A DNA stretch of 64,000 nucleotides, from NCBI RefSeq assembly GCF_001748145.1, contig NZ_BCQA01000001.1:4056501-4120500 (forward strand), read 5' to 3'. The notes beneath the pieces were generated by a model that was not told where the DNA came from, did no database searches, and saw only the letters and a program-made list of their open reading frames with translations. Source of the stretch: Bosea sp. BIWAKO-01. GTDB taxonomy: Bacteria > Pseudomonadota > Alphaproteobacteria > Rhizobiales > Beijerinckiaceae. Shown piece after piece: positions 24,589 to 33,131 of this stretch (its first letter is position 1; the number at the start of each line of letters is the position of its first letter). The translations under genes and the position numbers were made by a program.

Positions 24589-25226
24589 CACTCGCGGTGC
24601 TGGACGGCGGAACCTATTACCACCAGGAAGCAATCTACGGTGAGCGGCTCGGTGGTCGCTTCGACCGGACGATCTACGCGCCGGAACTGACCGCGGCCGA
24701 CCTTGCCGGCTGCGACGCTCTGATGGTGGCGGATCGCATTCATCCGGGCGTTCTGAGGGGCAAGCGCCCGATCCTCCTCGACTATCTGGCGGGTGGGGGC
24801 ACCTTGATCGTGCTTGGCGAGAACAGTGCCCAGCAATGGGCGCCCGGCGTCTCATGGGAGTTCCGCCCAACCAATTTCTGGTGGTGGCTGGAGCAGGGGG
24901 CCGATCCGGGCCATCGCATCGTCGCGCCCGATCACGAACTCTTCCGCCATGTCGGGATGAAGGAACTGGTCTGGCACTATCACGGCCTGCTGACGCCGCC
25001 GCCGGGGGCGACCTCACTGGTGGACATCACGCGGGATGGCGACCCTCAGGGCAAGGGCGGCTCGATCCTCTACGACCACCGTCATGTTGGCGGTGGGGCC
25101 GGGCGCATGATCGTGACCACGCTCGACCCGTTCTACCATCATGGCAGCTTCTTCATGCCGGCGGCCTCGCGCTTTCTCGGCAAGCTGCTCGACTGGACGG
25201 ATGAGGCGTTCCGAACCCCGGGGTAG
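24585..25226 (+). CDS. Unrecognised amidotransferase-like protein B of ABC operon
   Basis: 213 residues from the ATG at 24585 (MTLAVLDGGTYYHQ), which overlaps the previous stop as ATGA. It shares with protein A the strand-turn LLDYLAGGGTLIVLGENSAQ (residues 59-78), but has no cysteine there. The centre contains a tryptophan cluster (NFWWWLEQG) and HYHGLLTPPPGATSLVD. The end holds TTLDPFYHHGSFFMPAASRF. Histidine and aspartate richness could reflect a metal or carbohydrate site, but this is a guess. It is the last gene of the transporter operon. Confidence 0.7.
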   Translation: MTLAVLDGGTYYHQEAIYGERLGGRFDRTIYAPELTAADLAGCDALMVADRIHPGVLRGKRPILLDYLAGGGTLIVLGENSAQQWAPGVSWEFRPTNFWWWLEQGADPGHRIVAPDHELFRHVGMKELVWHYHGLLTPPPGATSLVDITRDGDPQGKGGSILYDHRHVGGGAGRMIVTTLDPFYHHGSFFMPAASRFLGKLLDWTDEAFRTPG

Positions 25227-25301
25227 CGGCCCCGGTGCTAAAGGCACCCCACTCCGGGCAGATCAGTTGCTTGCAAAAAGATAGTAACTGGTCTAGCCGA
25301 G

Positions 25302-25823
25302 GTGAGCATGCAATCCAGATCCGTTTCACTCGCCGAATGCCCTTGCGCACGGACGGTCGAAACCGTCGGCGAATGGTGGAGCCTGCTGATCCTGCGCGAT
25401 GCGTTCCAGGGGCTCACGCGCTTCGACGCGTTTCAGGCGAGTCTCGGCATTGCGCCCAATATGCTGGCCCGCCGTCTCAAGCACCTCACGGAAAGCGGTC
25501 TGTTCGAGCGGCGGCTCTATCGCGAACGGCCCAAGCGATATGAGTACCTGCTCACCGCCAAGGGGCGAGACTTCTTCCCGGTGATTGCGGCAATGCTCGC
25601 CTGGGGTAACCGGCATCTCGCCGCCGAGGGCGTGTCCGTGCTGCTGGCAGGGCGCGATTCCGGCCAGCCGCTCGAGCCGATCCTGGTCGATGCCGCCAGC
25701 GCGACACCGATCACGTCGGATAACGTCGCTCTCATTCCCGGTCCGCGAGCCAGCGAACAGATGCGCCAGCACATTGCCGCGCAGAGAGGTTTGCGACCGC
25801 TCTCCCCCTCTCACATGGAATAG
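25302..25823 (+). CDS. HxlR-family transcriptional regulator
   Basis: 173 residues from GTG 25302 or 171 from ATG 25308. The winged-helix HxlR domain covers about residues 10-105: CPCARTVETVGEWWSLLILR, FDAFQASLGIAPNMLARRLK and YLLTAKGRDFFPVIAAMLAW. The cysteines near the N-terminus (C13, C15) are in the place used for thiol or aldehyde sensing in some HxlR proteins. It lies 75 bases after the ABC operon and 9 bases before the FabF-like gene, so it likely controls and is co-transcribed with the latter. Confidence 0.85.
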   Translation: MSMQSRSVSLAECPCARTVETVGEWWSLLILRDAFQGLTRFDAFQASLGIAPNMLARRLKHLTESGLFERRLYRERPKRYEYLLTAKGRDFFPVIAAMLAWGNRHLAAEGVSVLLAGRDSGQPLEPILVDAASATPITSDNVALIPGPRASEQMRQHIAAQRGLRPLSPSHME

Positions 25824-25832
25824 GATCTGCCG

Positions 25833-27098
25833 ATGCGCCGCGTTGTTGTAACCGGTATGGGCGTTGTCTCGCCCCTGGGCTGTGGAACCGAACTGGCATG
25901 GTCGCGGCTTCTCGCCGGCCGTTCCGGGCTGCGGCGCCTGCCCGACAGCATTGTCGAGACCTTGCCCTCCAAGGTTGCCGGTGCCGTGCCGACGAAGGCA
26001 GAGGACGCTGAGGGGGGCTTCGATCCCGACAGCGCGATTGCTCCCAAGGACCAGCGCAAGATGGATCGCTTCATTCAGTTCGCGCTGGTGGCGGCGAAAG
26101 AGGCGCTGGAGCAGGCCGGCTGGGCGCCGACCGATGACGTACAGCGCGAGCGCACCGCCACGGTCATCGCCTCCGGCATTGGCGGCTTCCCGTCTATCGC
26201 CGAAGCGGTGCGCATCACCGATACGCGCGGCGTGCGGCGGCTTTCGCCCTTCACGATCCCGTCCTTCCTGGTCAATCTTGCGGCTGGTCATGTCTCGATC
26301 GACCACGGCTTCAAGGGGCCGATCGGTGCGCCGGTCACGGCCTGCGCCGCCGGCGTGCAGGCGATCGGCGATGCGGCGCGGCTGATCCGGGCGGGAGAGG
26401 CCGATATCGCACTCTGCGGCGGCGCCGAGGCCTGCATCGATCTTGTCGCGCTTGGCGGCTTCGCCGCGGCGCGTGCGCTCTCTACCGGTTTCAACGACGA
26501 GCCCGAGCGTGCCTCGCGCCCCTTCGACCGGGACCGCGACGGTTTCGTCATGGGCGAGGGGGCCGGCATGCTGGTGATCGAGGCGCTGGAACATGCGCAG
26601 GCGCGAGGCGCGACGCCTCTCGCTGAGATCACGGGCTATGGCACCAGCGCCGATGCCTATCACATCACGTCGGGGCCGGAAGATGGTTCGGGCGCGCGGC
26701 GCGCGATGGAGATCGCCCTGAAGCAGGCTGGCCTGCAGCCGGGCGATATCCGGCATCTCAACGCGCATTCGACCTCGACCCCGGTTGGCGACCGCGGCGA
26801 ACTGGCGGCGATCAGATCCCTCTTCGGTTCGGAGCGCAGCATCGCAATCAGCGCCACCAAATCGGCGACCGGCCATCTGCTCGGCGCTGCCGGCGGGCTG
26901 GAAGCGATCTTTACGATCCTGGCGTTGCGCGACCAGATCGCTCCACCGACGCTCAACCTCGACAATCCGGACGAGGATGCGGCAGGGCTCGATCTTGTGG
27001 CCAAGCAAGCACGACCGCTCCAGATGGAGCATGCCATCTCGAACGGTTTCGGCTTTGGTGGGGTGAATGCGAGCGCAGTGTTCAGGCGCTGGCCGTAG
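25833..27098 (+). CDS. fabF: Beta-ketoacyl-ACP synthase II (FabF-like)
   Basis: 421 residues with the thiolase fold. The active-site triad is intact: C171 in PVTACAAGVQ, H312 in LNAHSTSTPVGD and H348 in SATKSATGHLLGAAGG. The enzyme condenses malonyl-ACP with acyl-ACP. The housekeeping fabF normally sits beside acpP; here its partner is an HxlR regulator with a 9-base gap. That suggests a second, regulated condensing enzyme, for example for lipid remodelling or a secondary pathway. The symbol is a family label. Confidence 0.88.
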   Translation: MRRVVVTGMGVVSPLGCGTELAWSRLLAGRSGLRRLPDSIVETLPSKVAGAVPTKAEDAEGGFDPDSAIAPKDQRKMDRFIQFALVAAKEALEQAGWAPTDDVQRERTATVIASGIGGFPSIAEAVRITDTRGVRRLSPFTIPSFLVNLAAGHVSIDHGFKGPIGAPVTACAAGVQAIGDAARLIRAGEADIALCGGAEACIDLVALGGFAAARALSTGFNDEPERASRPFDRDRDGFVMGEGAGMLVIEALEHAQARGATPLAEITGYGTSADAYHITSGPEDGSGARRAMEIALKQAGLQPGDIRHLNAHSTSTPVGDRGELAAIRSLFGSERSIAISATKSATGHLLGAAGGLEAIFTILALRDQIAPPTLNLDNPDEDAAGLDLVAKQARPLQMEHAISNGFGFGGVNASAVFRRWP

Positions 27099-27107
27099 CC
27101 CGCGCTG

Positions 27108-28637
27108 TCACAGCGGAATATTGTCGTGCTTGCGCCAGGGCCGCTCGATGCTCTTGGTCCTGAGCATGGCCAGCGCCCGGGCGATCCGGCGGCGGGTCGA
27201 GTGTGGCATGATCACCTCGTCGACATAGCCACGCTCGGCGGCGACGAAAGGCGACATGAAGCGGTCTTCATACTCCTTGGTCTGGCGGGCGATGGTCTCG
27301 GCATCGCCGCCACGGAAGATGATCTCGACCGCGCCCTTGGCGCCCATCACTGCGATCTGAGCCGTCGGCCAGGCATAGTTGACGTCGGCGCCGATATGTT
27401 TTGAGGCCATCACGTCATAGGCGCCGCCGAACGCCTTGCGGGTGATGACCGTGACCAACGGTACCGTGCATTCGCTATAGGCGAAGAGCAGCTTGGCGCC
27501 GTGCTTGATCAACCCGCCATATTCTTGCGCCGTGCCCGGCAGGAAACCCGGCACGTCGACGAAGGTGACGATCGGGATTTCGAAAGCGTCGCAATAGCGC
27601 ACGAAGCGGGCCGCCTTGCGGCTGGCGTCGGAATCGAGCACGCCGGCAAGCACCATCGGCTGGTTGGCGACGACGCCGACGGTGCGGCCCTCGATGCGGC
27701 CGAAGCCGGTGACGATATTGCCGGCATAAGCCGCCTGGATCTCAAAGAAATCGCCCTCGTCGAGCGTCTTCAGGATCAGTTCCTTGATGTCGTAGGGCTT
27801 GTTCGGATTGTCCGGTACGAGCGTGTCGAGGCTCATGTCGACACGATCAGGCACGTCGAAGCTCGGCCATTCCGGGACGCCGACCGTGTTGTTGGCCGGC
27901 AGGAAATCGATCAGTCGGCGCACCTGAAGCAGCGCCTCGACATCGTTCTCGAAGGAGCCGTCGGCCACCGAGGATTTTGAGGTGTGGACCTTGGCCCCGC
28001 CCAGTTCCTCGGACGTGACGGTCTCGTTGGTGACGGTCTTGACCACCTCCGGGCCGGTGACGAACATGTAGCTGGTGTCGCGTACCATGAAGATGAAGTC
28101 GGTCATGGCCGGGGAATAGACGTCGCCGCCGGCGCAGGGACCCATGATCACTGAGATCTGGGGAATGACGCCCGAGGCCGCAACGTTACGCTTGAAGACC
28201 TCGCCATAGCCGCCGAGCGCTGCGACGCCTTCCTGGATGCGGGCGCCGCCGGCATCGAACAGGCCGACGATCGGGGCCCGCATCTTCAGCGCCATGTCCT
28301 GGATCTTGGTGATCTTCTGGGCATGTGTTTCGGAGAGCGAGCCGCCGAAGACGGTGAAATCCTTGGAGAAGACGAAGACGGTGCGCCCATTGACGGTGCC
28401 CCAGCCAGTGACGACGCCGTCACCCGGGATCTTCTCACCCTTCTCCATGCCGAAATCGACGCAGCGGTGCTGCACGAACATGTCGAATTCTTCGAAGGAG
28501 CCGTGATCGAGCAGGAGTTCGATACGCTCGCGAGCGGTCAGTTTGCCGCGCTTGTGCTGCGCCTCGATGCGCCTGTCGCCGCCACCCTTGCGCGCGCCCT
28601 CGCGGCGGGATTCGAGCTGCTCGAGAATGTCCTTCAT
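27108..28637 (-). CDS. pccB: Propionyl-CoA carboxylase beta (carboxyltransferase) subunit
   Basis: 509 residues, the family length. It begins with the conserved block [20 protein letters not shown] and carries the glycine-rich acyl-CoA site [19 protein letters not shown] and the second-domain motif [20 protein letters not shown]. It ends [10 protein letters not shown], typical of PccB. It carboxylates propionyl-CoA to methylmalonyl-CoA together with the biotin-bearing alpha subunit, which is not in this window. It converges on the fabF-like gene with a nine-base gap. Confidence 0.94.
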   Translation of the reverse strand: MKDILEQLESRREGARKGGGDRRIEAQHKRGKLTARERIELLLDHGSFEEFDMFVQHRCVDFGMEKGEKIPGDGVVTGWGTVNGRTVFVFSKDFTVFGGSLSETHAQKITKIQDMALKMRAPIVGLFDAGGARIQEGVAALGGYGEVFKRNVAASGVIPQISVIMGPCAGGDVYSPAMTDFIFMVRDTSYMFVTGPEVVKTVTNETVTSEELGGAKVHTSKSSVADGSFENDVEALLQVRRLIDFLPANNTVGVPEWPSFDVPDRVDMSLDTLVPDNPNKPYDIKELILKTLDEGDFFEIQAAYAGNIVTGFGRIEGRTVGVVANQPMVLAGVLDSDASRKAARFVRYCDAFEIPIVTFVDVPGFLPGTAQEYGGLIKHGAKLLFAYSECTVPLVTVITRKAFGGAYDVMASKHIGADVNYAWPTAQIAVMGAKGAVEIIFRGGDAETIARQTKEYEDRFMSPFVAAERGYVDEVIMPHSTRRRIARALAMLRTKSIERPWRKHDNIPL

Positions 28638-28726
28638 GGAAATGCCCCGTCGCCGGTCAGAACGCCTGCGTTCCGGCTTAAGGGGCGAAGGCCATGCTGT
28701 CCATCAGCCGTTCGTTCGGGCTTGCG

Positions 28727-29515
28727 CTATCCGTGTTGGAGCAGAAGCACGGCCGCCGCGAATTCCTGGCGGCGGATCGTTCGCCTGTCGGCGGCGTCCT
28801 CATCCTGTCCCCAGATCTCGATCTGATAGTCCTCGTCGAGATGGGCGGCAGTCCATGCCTGCTCTTCGTCCAGCCGTCCGTCGGCGAGCGCCAGCATGAG
28901 GATGGTGGAGCCTGAAAGGGTCATCACATTATGCGCTCCGGCGAGCGCCAGCGGCGCGGAGAGATCGGCGACGCGCCGGGCGACGGCGTCGAGCACGCCG
29001 GCCGGTTGCGCAGCAAACATCACGCCCTCAGTGAGGGTGAAGCGTGCGCCGAGGGCAGCTTCGGTCCCGGCGATGATCGGGTCCCAGACATCACGCTGGC
29101 GCTCGACGAGATTGTCCGGTTCGCTGGCGCGATAGCAGAGCGCGTCGCTGCCGGCATAGCGTACGATCTCGGCGCGCACCGCCTCATGCTGGTCGGACAC
29201 GCCATCGAGCGCGGAATTGACCAGTCGTGTCAGCGGCATGACGGCGGGGTCGATCCGCTCGCCCTGCGCCTGCCATTCCGCAGCGAGTGCCTCGGCGACC
29301 GGGCGCGAGGTGATGGCCAAGGGATTCCGGGCCGGTGTCCGGGCTGTCCTGCCATCGAGCGCGACATGGAAGAGCCCGTCGCGTTCGAGCACGCCAGCGG
29401 TTTCGTAGAAGCGCTTGGGCAGGGCGTTGCGCATGGCGCCTTGCGCCGCGGCAACGGGATCGGGCTGAGGTGTGCCCGGCGCACCGAACCGCTGGAGAAA
29501 TGCATCTGTCGACAT
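28727..29515 (-). CDS. ATP12-family F1-ATPase assembly chaperone
   Basis: 262 residues from the ATG at 29515 (MSTDAFLQRF); an in-frame ATG six codons upstream is less likely. ATP12 features: PKRFYETAGVLERDGLFHVA, then LDGRTARTPARNPLAI, EWQAQGERIDPAVMPLTRLV, and YAGSDALCYRASEPDNLVER. ATP12 proteins bind the F1 alpha subunit during assembly of ATP synthase and occur in alphaproteobacteria and mitochondria. It lies downstream of no ATP synthase gene here; pccB follows on the same strand after an 89-base gap. Confidence 0.88.
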   Translation of the reverse strand: MSTDAFLQRFGAPGTPQPDPVAAAQGAMRNALPKRFYETAGVLERDGLFHVALDGRTARTPARNPLAITSRPVAEALAAEWQAQGERIDPAVMPLTRLVNSALDGVSDQHEAVRAEIVRYAGSDALCYRASEPDNLVERQRDVWDPIIAGTEAALGARFTLTEGVMFAAQPAGVLDAVARRVADLSAPLALAGAHNVMTLSGSTILMLALADGRLDEEQAWTAAHLDEDYQIEIWGQDEDAADRRTIRRQEFAAAVLLLQHG

Positions 29516-29779
29516 GCGGTCCCCATAGCGCATTCGGCGCTGGCGGGAAACGGTCCTGGCGGCGGTTGACGTTGGGAGGAGCGTGCTCTAAACGCCCGTC
29601 CTCCCGCGCCTATGCGCGCGGAAACGATCGTGTTGGGGAATGTCATGTTTGAGAGTGCGGGAACCCGGTGACGTTTCGCTTCGGCGGAACGTGATGCAGC
29701 GCCGGGTCTGAAATGCAGCATTCGATGCCTGCATGGGGCTCAGGCGCTTGTCATGGTTTCATGCACAGGCTCTACAAAC

Positions 29780-30037
29780 ATGAATATCTCCAGGGGCGAG
29801 CAGCGCGTGCTGCACGTGCTGGCCCAGGGCGGGCATATCCGTCACCATCGCGGCGATGATGGCCGCATCCACCATGTCGACTGCTTCACCCATGAGGGCT
29901 ACGTGCTGAGCAACTGCACGCTCGAACTCTTCGGGAGCCTCAGGCGCAAGCGGATGATCGAATCGAGGCAGGGGCGGCCCTATCGCATCTCGCGACAGGG
30001 CCGGCTCGCAGTGAGGTCACAGGCCGACAATCGGTGA
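29780..30037 (+). CDS. yjhX: YjhX-family protein (UPF0386, putative toxin)
   Basis: 85 residues from the ATG at 29780 (MNISRGEQRVLHVLAQGGHI). The family pattern is conserved along the whole length, including CFTHEGYVLSNCTLELFGSL, RRKRMIESRQGRPYRISRQG and the end RSQADNR. In E. coli YjhX is described as a toxin paired with YjhQ, a GNAT acetyltransferase. A GNAT gene follows 58 bases downstream here, so the pair may be retained. The 264 bases upstream hold no recognised gene. Translation could also start at GTG or ATG codons up to 27 bases earlier. Confidence 0.85.
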   Translation: MNISRGEQRVLHVLAQGGHIRHHRGDDGRIHHVDCFTHEGYVLSNCTLELFGSLRRKRMIESRQGRPYRISRQGRLAVRSQADNR

Positions 30038-30095
30038 GACCAAGGGGAGGGCCCGTCATGGGCCCTCCCGCTCTTGCGAGAACCGAGGACGCAAC

Positions 30096-30599
30096 ATGAT
30101 CATCCGCGATGAGCAACCCGCTGACATTCCCGCAATTCGGGCGCTCATTACCGACGCCTTCAAGGACGTTTCCCACAGCAACCAGACGGAGGCGGCGATC
30201 GTCGATGGCTTGCGCCGGGGCGGTATGCTGGCCTTGCCCCTTGTCGCCTCCAATGGCGAGGCCCTGCTCGGCCATGTCGCCTTCTCCCCGGTCACGATCG
30301 GCGGGCAGGAGCTTGGCTGGTTCGGTCTCGGGCCTCTGGCTGTTCGGCCGGACATGCAGCGGAGAGGCATAGGGCAGGCTCTGGTGCGCGCCGGGCTCGA
30401 CAGGCTGAAGACGGCTGGCGCGAAGGGCTGCGTCCTGCTGGGGGCGCCGGGTTATTATGGTCGCTTCGGTTTCGCTGCGGACCCCCAGCTCTGGCTTGCC
30501 GATGTGCCGCAGGAGTATTTCCTGGTGCTTGGCTTTGGCGGCCCGCTACCAGCGGGCGAGGTCCGCTACCACGCGGCGTTCGACGCAGGCGAAGCCTGA
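30096..30599 (+). CDS. GNAT N-acetyltransferase (YjhQ/YhbS-like)
   Basis: 167 residues covering one GNAT domain. The acetyl-CoA binding loop lies in GLGPLAVRPDMQRRGIGQAL (residues 77-96), followed by GCVLLGAPGYYGRFGF. The order of motifs fits YhbS/YjhQ-type acetyltransferases. It is preceded by the yjhX gene in the same direction, which matches the E. coli yjhX-yjhQ pairing described as toxin-antitoxin. The link to antitoxin function is inference from neighbourhood. Confidence 0.8.
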   Translation: MIIRDEQPADIPAIRALITDAFKDVSHSNQTEAAIVDGLRRGGMLALPLVASNGEALLGHVAFSPVTIGGQELGWFGLGPLAVRPDMQRRGIGQALVRAGLDRLKTAGAKGCVLLGAPGYYGRFGFAADPQLWLADVPQEYFLVLGFGGPLPAGEVRYHAAFDAGEA

Positions 30600-30640
30600 G
30601 GAACACGCCCGGGGTTCTTGCAGCTGCGCATGCACGAGAA

Positions 30641-31038
30641 TCAGGTTGCCCGGATCCAACCCAGGAACTGCGCGACCTCGGTGTCGAGATGCGCGGATTG
30701 GGCGGCCAGCCAGTCGGCGGACTCGGCTACGAAGGCCGCTGCCTGACCGGTTTCCGCTGCCAGCTTGCTGACGAATTCGATGTTGCCGGAGGCCGCGATG
30801 GTCTCGTGAGCTGCAGCCTCGATGCTGCGGGCCATCCCCTAGGTGGCCGCGTTCTGCTGTTCAACGACGGTCGCGACTGCCGCCGAAACCTCATTGAGCG
30901 AACCGATGGTCGCGTTCATCGTGTCGATGGCGCGGACGGCTTCAGCGCTCGAGTTTCGGATCGCTTCGATCTGGCGCTGGATATCGTCTGTCGCCAGCGA
31001 GGTCTGGTGGGCCAGCGCCTTGACCTCCTGGGCCACTA
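30641..31038 (-). pseudogene. Remnant of a methyl-accepting chemotaxis protein (C-terminal part)
   Basis: On the minus strand from about 31038 the reading VAQEVKALAHQTSLATDDIQ continues as a chemoreceptor signalling helix up to VVEQQNAAT, then meets an in-frame TAG at 30840-30842. The same frame resumes as ARSIEAAAHETIAASGNI and ends at 30641. This is the last quarter of an MCP signalling domain, interrupted by a stop and lacking the ligand-binding, membrane, HAMP and tip regions. Upstream homology stops abruptly beside the P1 peptidase gene. It is a decayed gene or a deletion scar; expression is not expected. Confidence 0.75.
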
Positions 31039-31061
31039 AACGCCGCGGGAGCGACCGGGCC

Positions 31062-32063
31062 TCAGGTCGCGAACCTGTCGCGCCAGGCGGGCTTGGTGCC
31101 GGCAAAGGGAAGGGCCGTTGCAGCGTGAACGCCGCGCGCGACGGCCCGAGCGAGGACGTCGGCGGCGGTCGCGCAGAGTTCTGCGAGGGCGAAGGAATCG
31201 GACGGCGCGCCGCTATGACCGGTCGCCGCGGCAAAGACGATGTCGCCGTCGAGCGGTGCATGGACCGGCCTGAGCGCCCGGGCCAGGCCATCATGCGCCG
31301 CAAGCGCCAGCCGCTTTGCCTGCGACTTGGTCAGTGCGGCGTCGGTCGCGACGAGCGCGATCGTGGTGTTCTGTCCTGCGCCGCCCTTGAAGCGCAGCCG
31401 GAGATCCTCGGGCGAGATCACAGAAGGCCAGCCGAGGCCGCCGAACTCACTCGCTTGCTCATAGGGGGCGGCCCAGAAGCAAGGCCCGTCGCCTATCGTG
31501 GCACTGCCAACGGCGTTGACGGCAACGAGCGCGCCCACGATCTGGCTGGTGGCGGCGCGCGCGCTGGCTGAGCCGAGACCCCCTTTGAGCGTGGCGGTGG
31601 TCGCACCGTAGCCAGCGCCGGCGCTTCCGAGAGAAAACTCAGTGCCAACATTCTCCGCTGCCGCCCGCGCCAGAGCCCGATAGGGGCCCTCCGCGCCATT
31701 GCCCTTGGCCCAGCCCTTGTCGCCGCCATTCAGGAGATCGAACAGGATCGCCTGCGGCACGACCGGCACGCGCATGCCGCCGACGGGGAAGCCGCGACCG
31801 TTTGCGGCAAGCGTCGCCATGACACCGTCGGCTGCTGCCAGCCCCCATGCGGAACCGCCGGAGAGCACGATGGCGTCAACATGCTCGACCGTCATTTCCG
31901 GTTCCAGCAATGCGGTATCGCGGGTGCCGGGAGCGCCGCCGAGAATGGCGACCGAGGCTACGGTCGGGCGGTCAAACAGGGCGACGGTGACGCCGGTCGC
32001 TGCGGCAAGATCCTGGGCTTGCCCGACGAGCAGGCCACGAACATCGGTGATCAGGTTGCGCAT
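31062..32063 (-). CDS. P1 (S58/DmpA-like) family peptidase
   Basis: 333 residues from the ATG at 32063 (MRNLITDVRGLLVGQA); an upstream ATG at 32120 adds 19 residues that look like untranslated sequence. The fold is that of self-processing DmpA/BapA aminopeptidases: an asparagine-rich loop, DAIVLSGGSAWGLAAADGVM, GAGYGATTATLKGGLGSASA with the predicted nucleophile serine after cleavage in GGLGS. They cleave N-terminal D- or beta-amino acids, or act as autocatalytic NTN-like hydrolases. The substrate here is unknown. The 3' end lies close to the chemoreceptor remnant. Confidence 0.85.
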   Translation of the reverse strand: MRNLITDVRGLLVGQAQDLAAATGVTVALFDRPTVASVAILGGAPGTRDTALLEPEMTVEHVDAIVLSGGSAWGLAAADGVMATLAANGRGFPVGGMRVPVVPQAILFDLLNGGDKGWAKGNGAEGPYRALARAAAENVGTEFSLGSAGAGYGATTATLKGGLGSASARAATSQIVGALVAVNAVGSATIGDGPCFWAAPYEQASEFGGLGWPSVISPEDLRLRFKGGAGQNTTIALVATDAALTKSQAKRLALAAHDGLARALRPVHAPLDGDIVFAAATGHSGAPSDSFALAELCATAADVLARAVARGVHAATALPFAGTKPAWRDRFAT

Positions 32064-32254
32064 CACGAGGGAATGACACCGGGGGAGCGTGGGGGAACTT
32101 CGCGCTCGCTGGCGCGTCATCGCTACATTACGATCTTTTCATGCTTGCGCCATCGCAGGGTCAGGGGCGCGAGGTCAGCCTTGCCATGATCGCGAACCGG
32201 CTTCGAGACCCGCCAGCGACCTGACCTTGTCGATACGACAAACGGAGACCCAGG

Positions 32255-32914
32255 ATGAAACGCATCGCACTTATCGCAGCTTCGTCGGCAGCCGCCCTGG
32301 CTGCGACGTTCGCGGTCGCGCAGCCGCAGCCGGTTCCTCCAGTCGGCGGCTCCGGATCCTCGCGCGACATGACGCAGCAGGAGCGTGCCGAGCAGCGCGA
32401 CCAGCGCCGCACCGAGCAGATGGAAGCCCGCATGAAGGAGCGGCTCGAACGCGCGCAGACCCGCATGAGCGAGCGCTTTGCCAAATTGCGCGCCGATATG
32501 AAGCTCAAGCCTGAGCAGGTCCCGTTATTCGACGCGGTCGAGAACACCGTGAAGAAGGGCATGGAGCAGCGTCGCCTGGGCTTTGCGGCAATGCGCGAAC
32601 AGCGCGAGAATTTCCGCCACGCCGATATCATGGAGCGCCTTGACGCAATGGCCAGCCGTCAGGCCGCGCGGGCCACGCGCAGCAAGGAGCTCGCGGATGC
32701 CGTTCGCCCGCTCTGGTCTACCCTGAGCGACGAACAGAAGACGGTGGCGCGCCGGGCTGTGCGCGAAGCATTCTCCGAGGGGCGCGCCCACATGGAGCGG
32801 ACGCGGGAGAACATGCGCGACCGCTGGCAGGATCGACGCGGCGGCCGGGATCACGACGGTGACGATCGCGGCTCGCGTCGCGGCCGCTACGATAGCGACG
32901 ACGACAACAACTGA
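32255..32914 (+). CDS. Spy/CpxP-like periplasmic LTXXQ-motif protein
   Basis: 219 residues with a signal peptide (MKRIALIAASSAAALAATFA, cleaved near AVAQ). The mature part is highly charged and helical, rich in Arg, Glu, Met and Gln. A motif resembling LTXXQ occurs in PLWSTLSDEQKTVARRAVRE (residues 149-168), as in Spy/CpxP periplasmic chaperones. A basic-acidic tail (RDHDGDDRGSRRGRYDSDDD) follows. Proteins of this type respond to envelope stress. It is followed by a strong terminator and appears monocistronic. Confidence 0.75.
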   Translation: MKRIALIAASSAAALAATFAVAQPQPVPPVGGSGSSRDMTQQERAEQRDQRRTEQMEARMKERLERAQTRMSERFAKLRADMKLKPEQVPLFDAVENTVKKGMEQRRLGFAAMREQRENFRHADIMERLDAMASRQAARATRSKELADAVRPLWSTLSDEQKTVARRAVREAFSEGRAHMERTRENMRDRWQDRRGGRDHDGDDRGSRRGRYDSDDDNN

Positions 32915-32937
32915 TCGCGGTGCGATCGCCTTCGCGG

Positions 32938-32963
32938 GGCGGCTCCTCGGAGCCGCCTTTTTC
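32938..32963 (+). terminator. Rho-independent terminator after the Spy-like gene
   Basis: GGCGGCTC at 32938-32945 and GAGCCGCC at 32950-32957 pair around a 4-base loop (CTCG), followed by five T residues and C. It lies 24 bases after the stop. Confidence 0.85.
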
Positions 32964-33046
32964 TATGCTGCTGTCGGTGGGGGCGGTTTAGATGACGATG
33001 CGGAAGAGGTAGATGGCGAAGGTTGAGGCGGCCGCGGTCATGAAAA

Positions 33047-33122
33047 ACGAGAGTTTACCATAATCCTTCAAATTGAGTTCATTTTTGAGCGCCTAGGGTC
33101 TTCTCAGTAACTCTCGTGAGAG
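33047..33122 (+). promoter_or_regulatory. Possible alternative RNA structure in the leader of the 50-aa gene
   Basis: The segment GTAACTCTCGT at 33107-33117 can pair with ACGAGAGTTTAC at 33047-33058 (one bulge). Its CTCTC core (33111-33115) can instead pair with GAGAG at 33118-33122, which is the ribosome binding region of the small gene that starts at 33132. The two pairings exclude each other, a layout suited to translational control. The complementarity is seen; regulation is inferred. Confidence 0.3.
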
Positions 33123-33131
33123 GGGCGTCTC

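Noticed and set aside
25326..27032. A 568-codon minus-strand frame across the HxlR and FabF-like genes.
   Set aside because: High GC causes long antisense frames; the plus-strand proteins have intact catalytic and DNA-binding motifs.
29516..29779. Search for a tRNA or small gene in the gap before yjhX.
   Set aside because: No cloverleaf pattern and only very short frames; a possible promoter with TTGACG and TAAACG spaced 17 bases was too weak to list.
32990..33090. A short minus-strand reading ending AIYLFRIVI before the 50-aa gene.
   Set aside because: Only about 30 codons with no start signal or family; the region is better explained as leader sequence.
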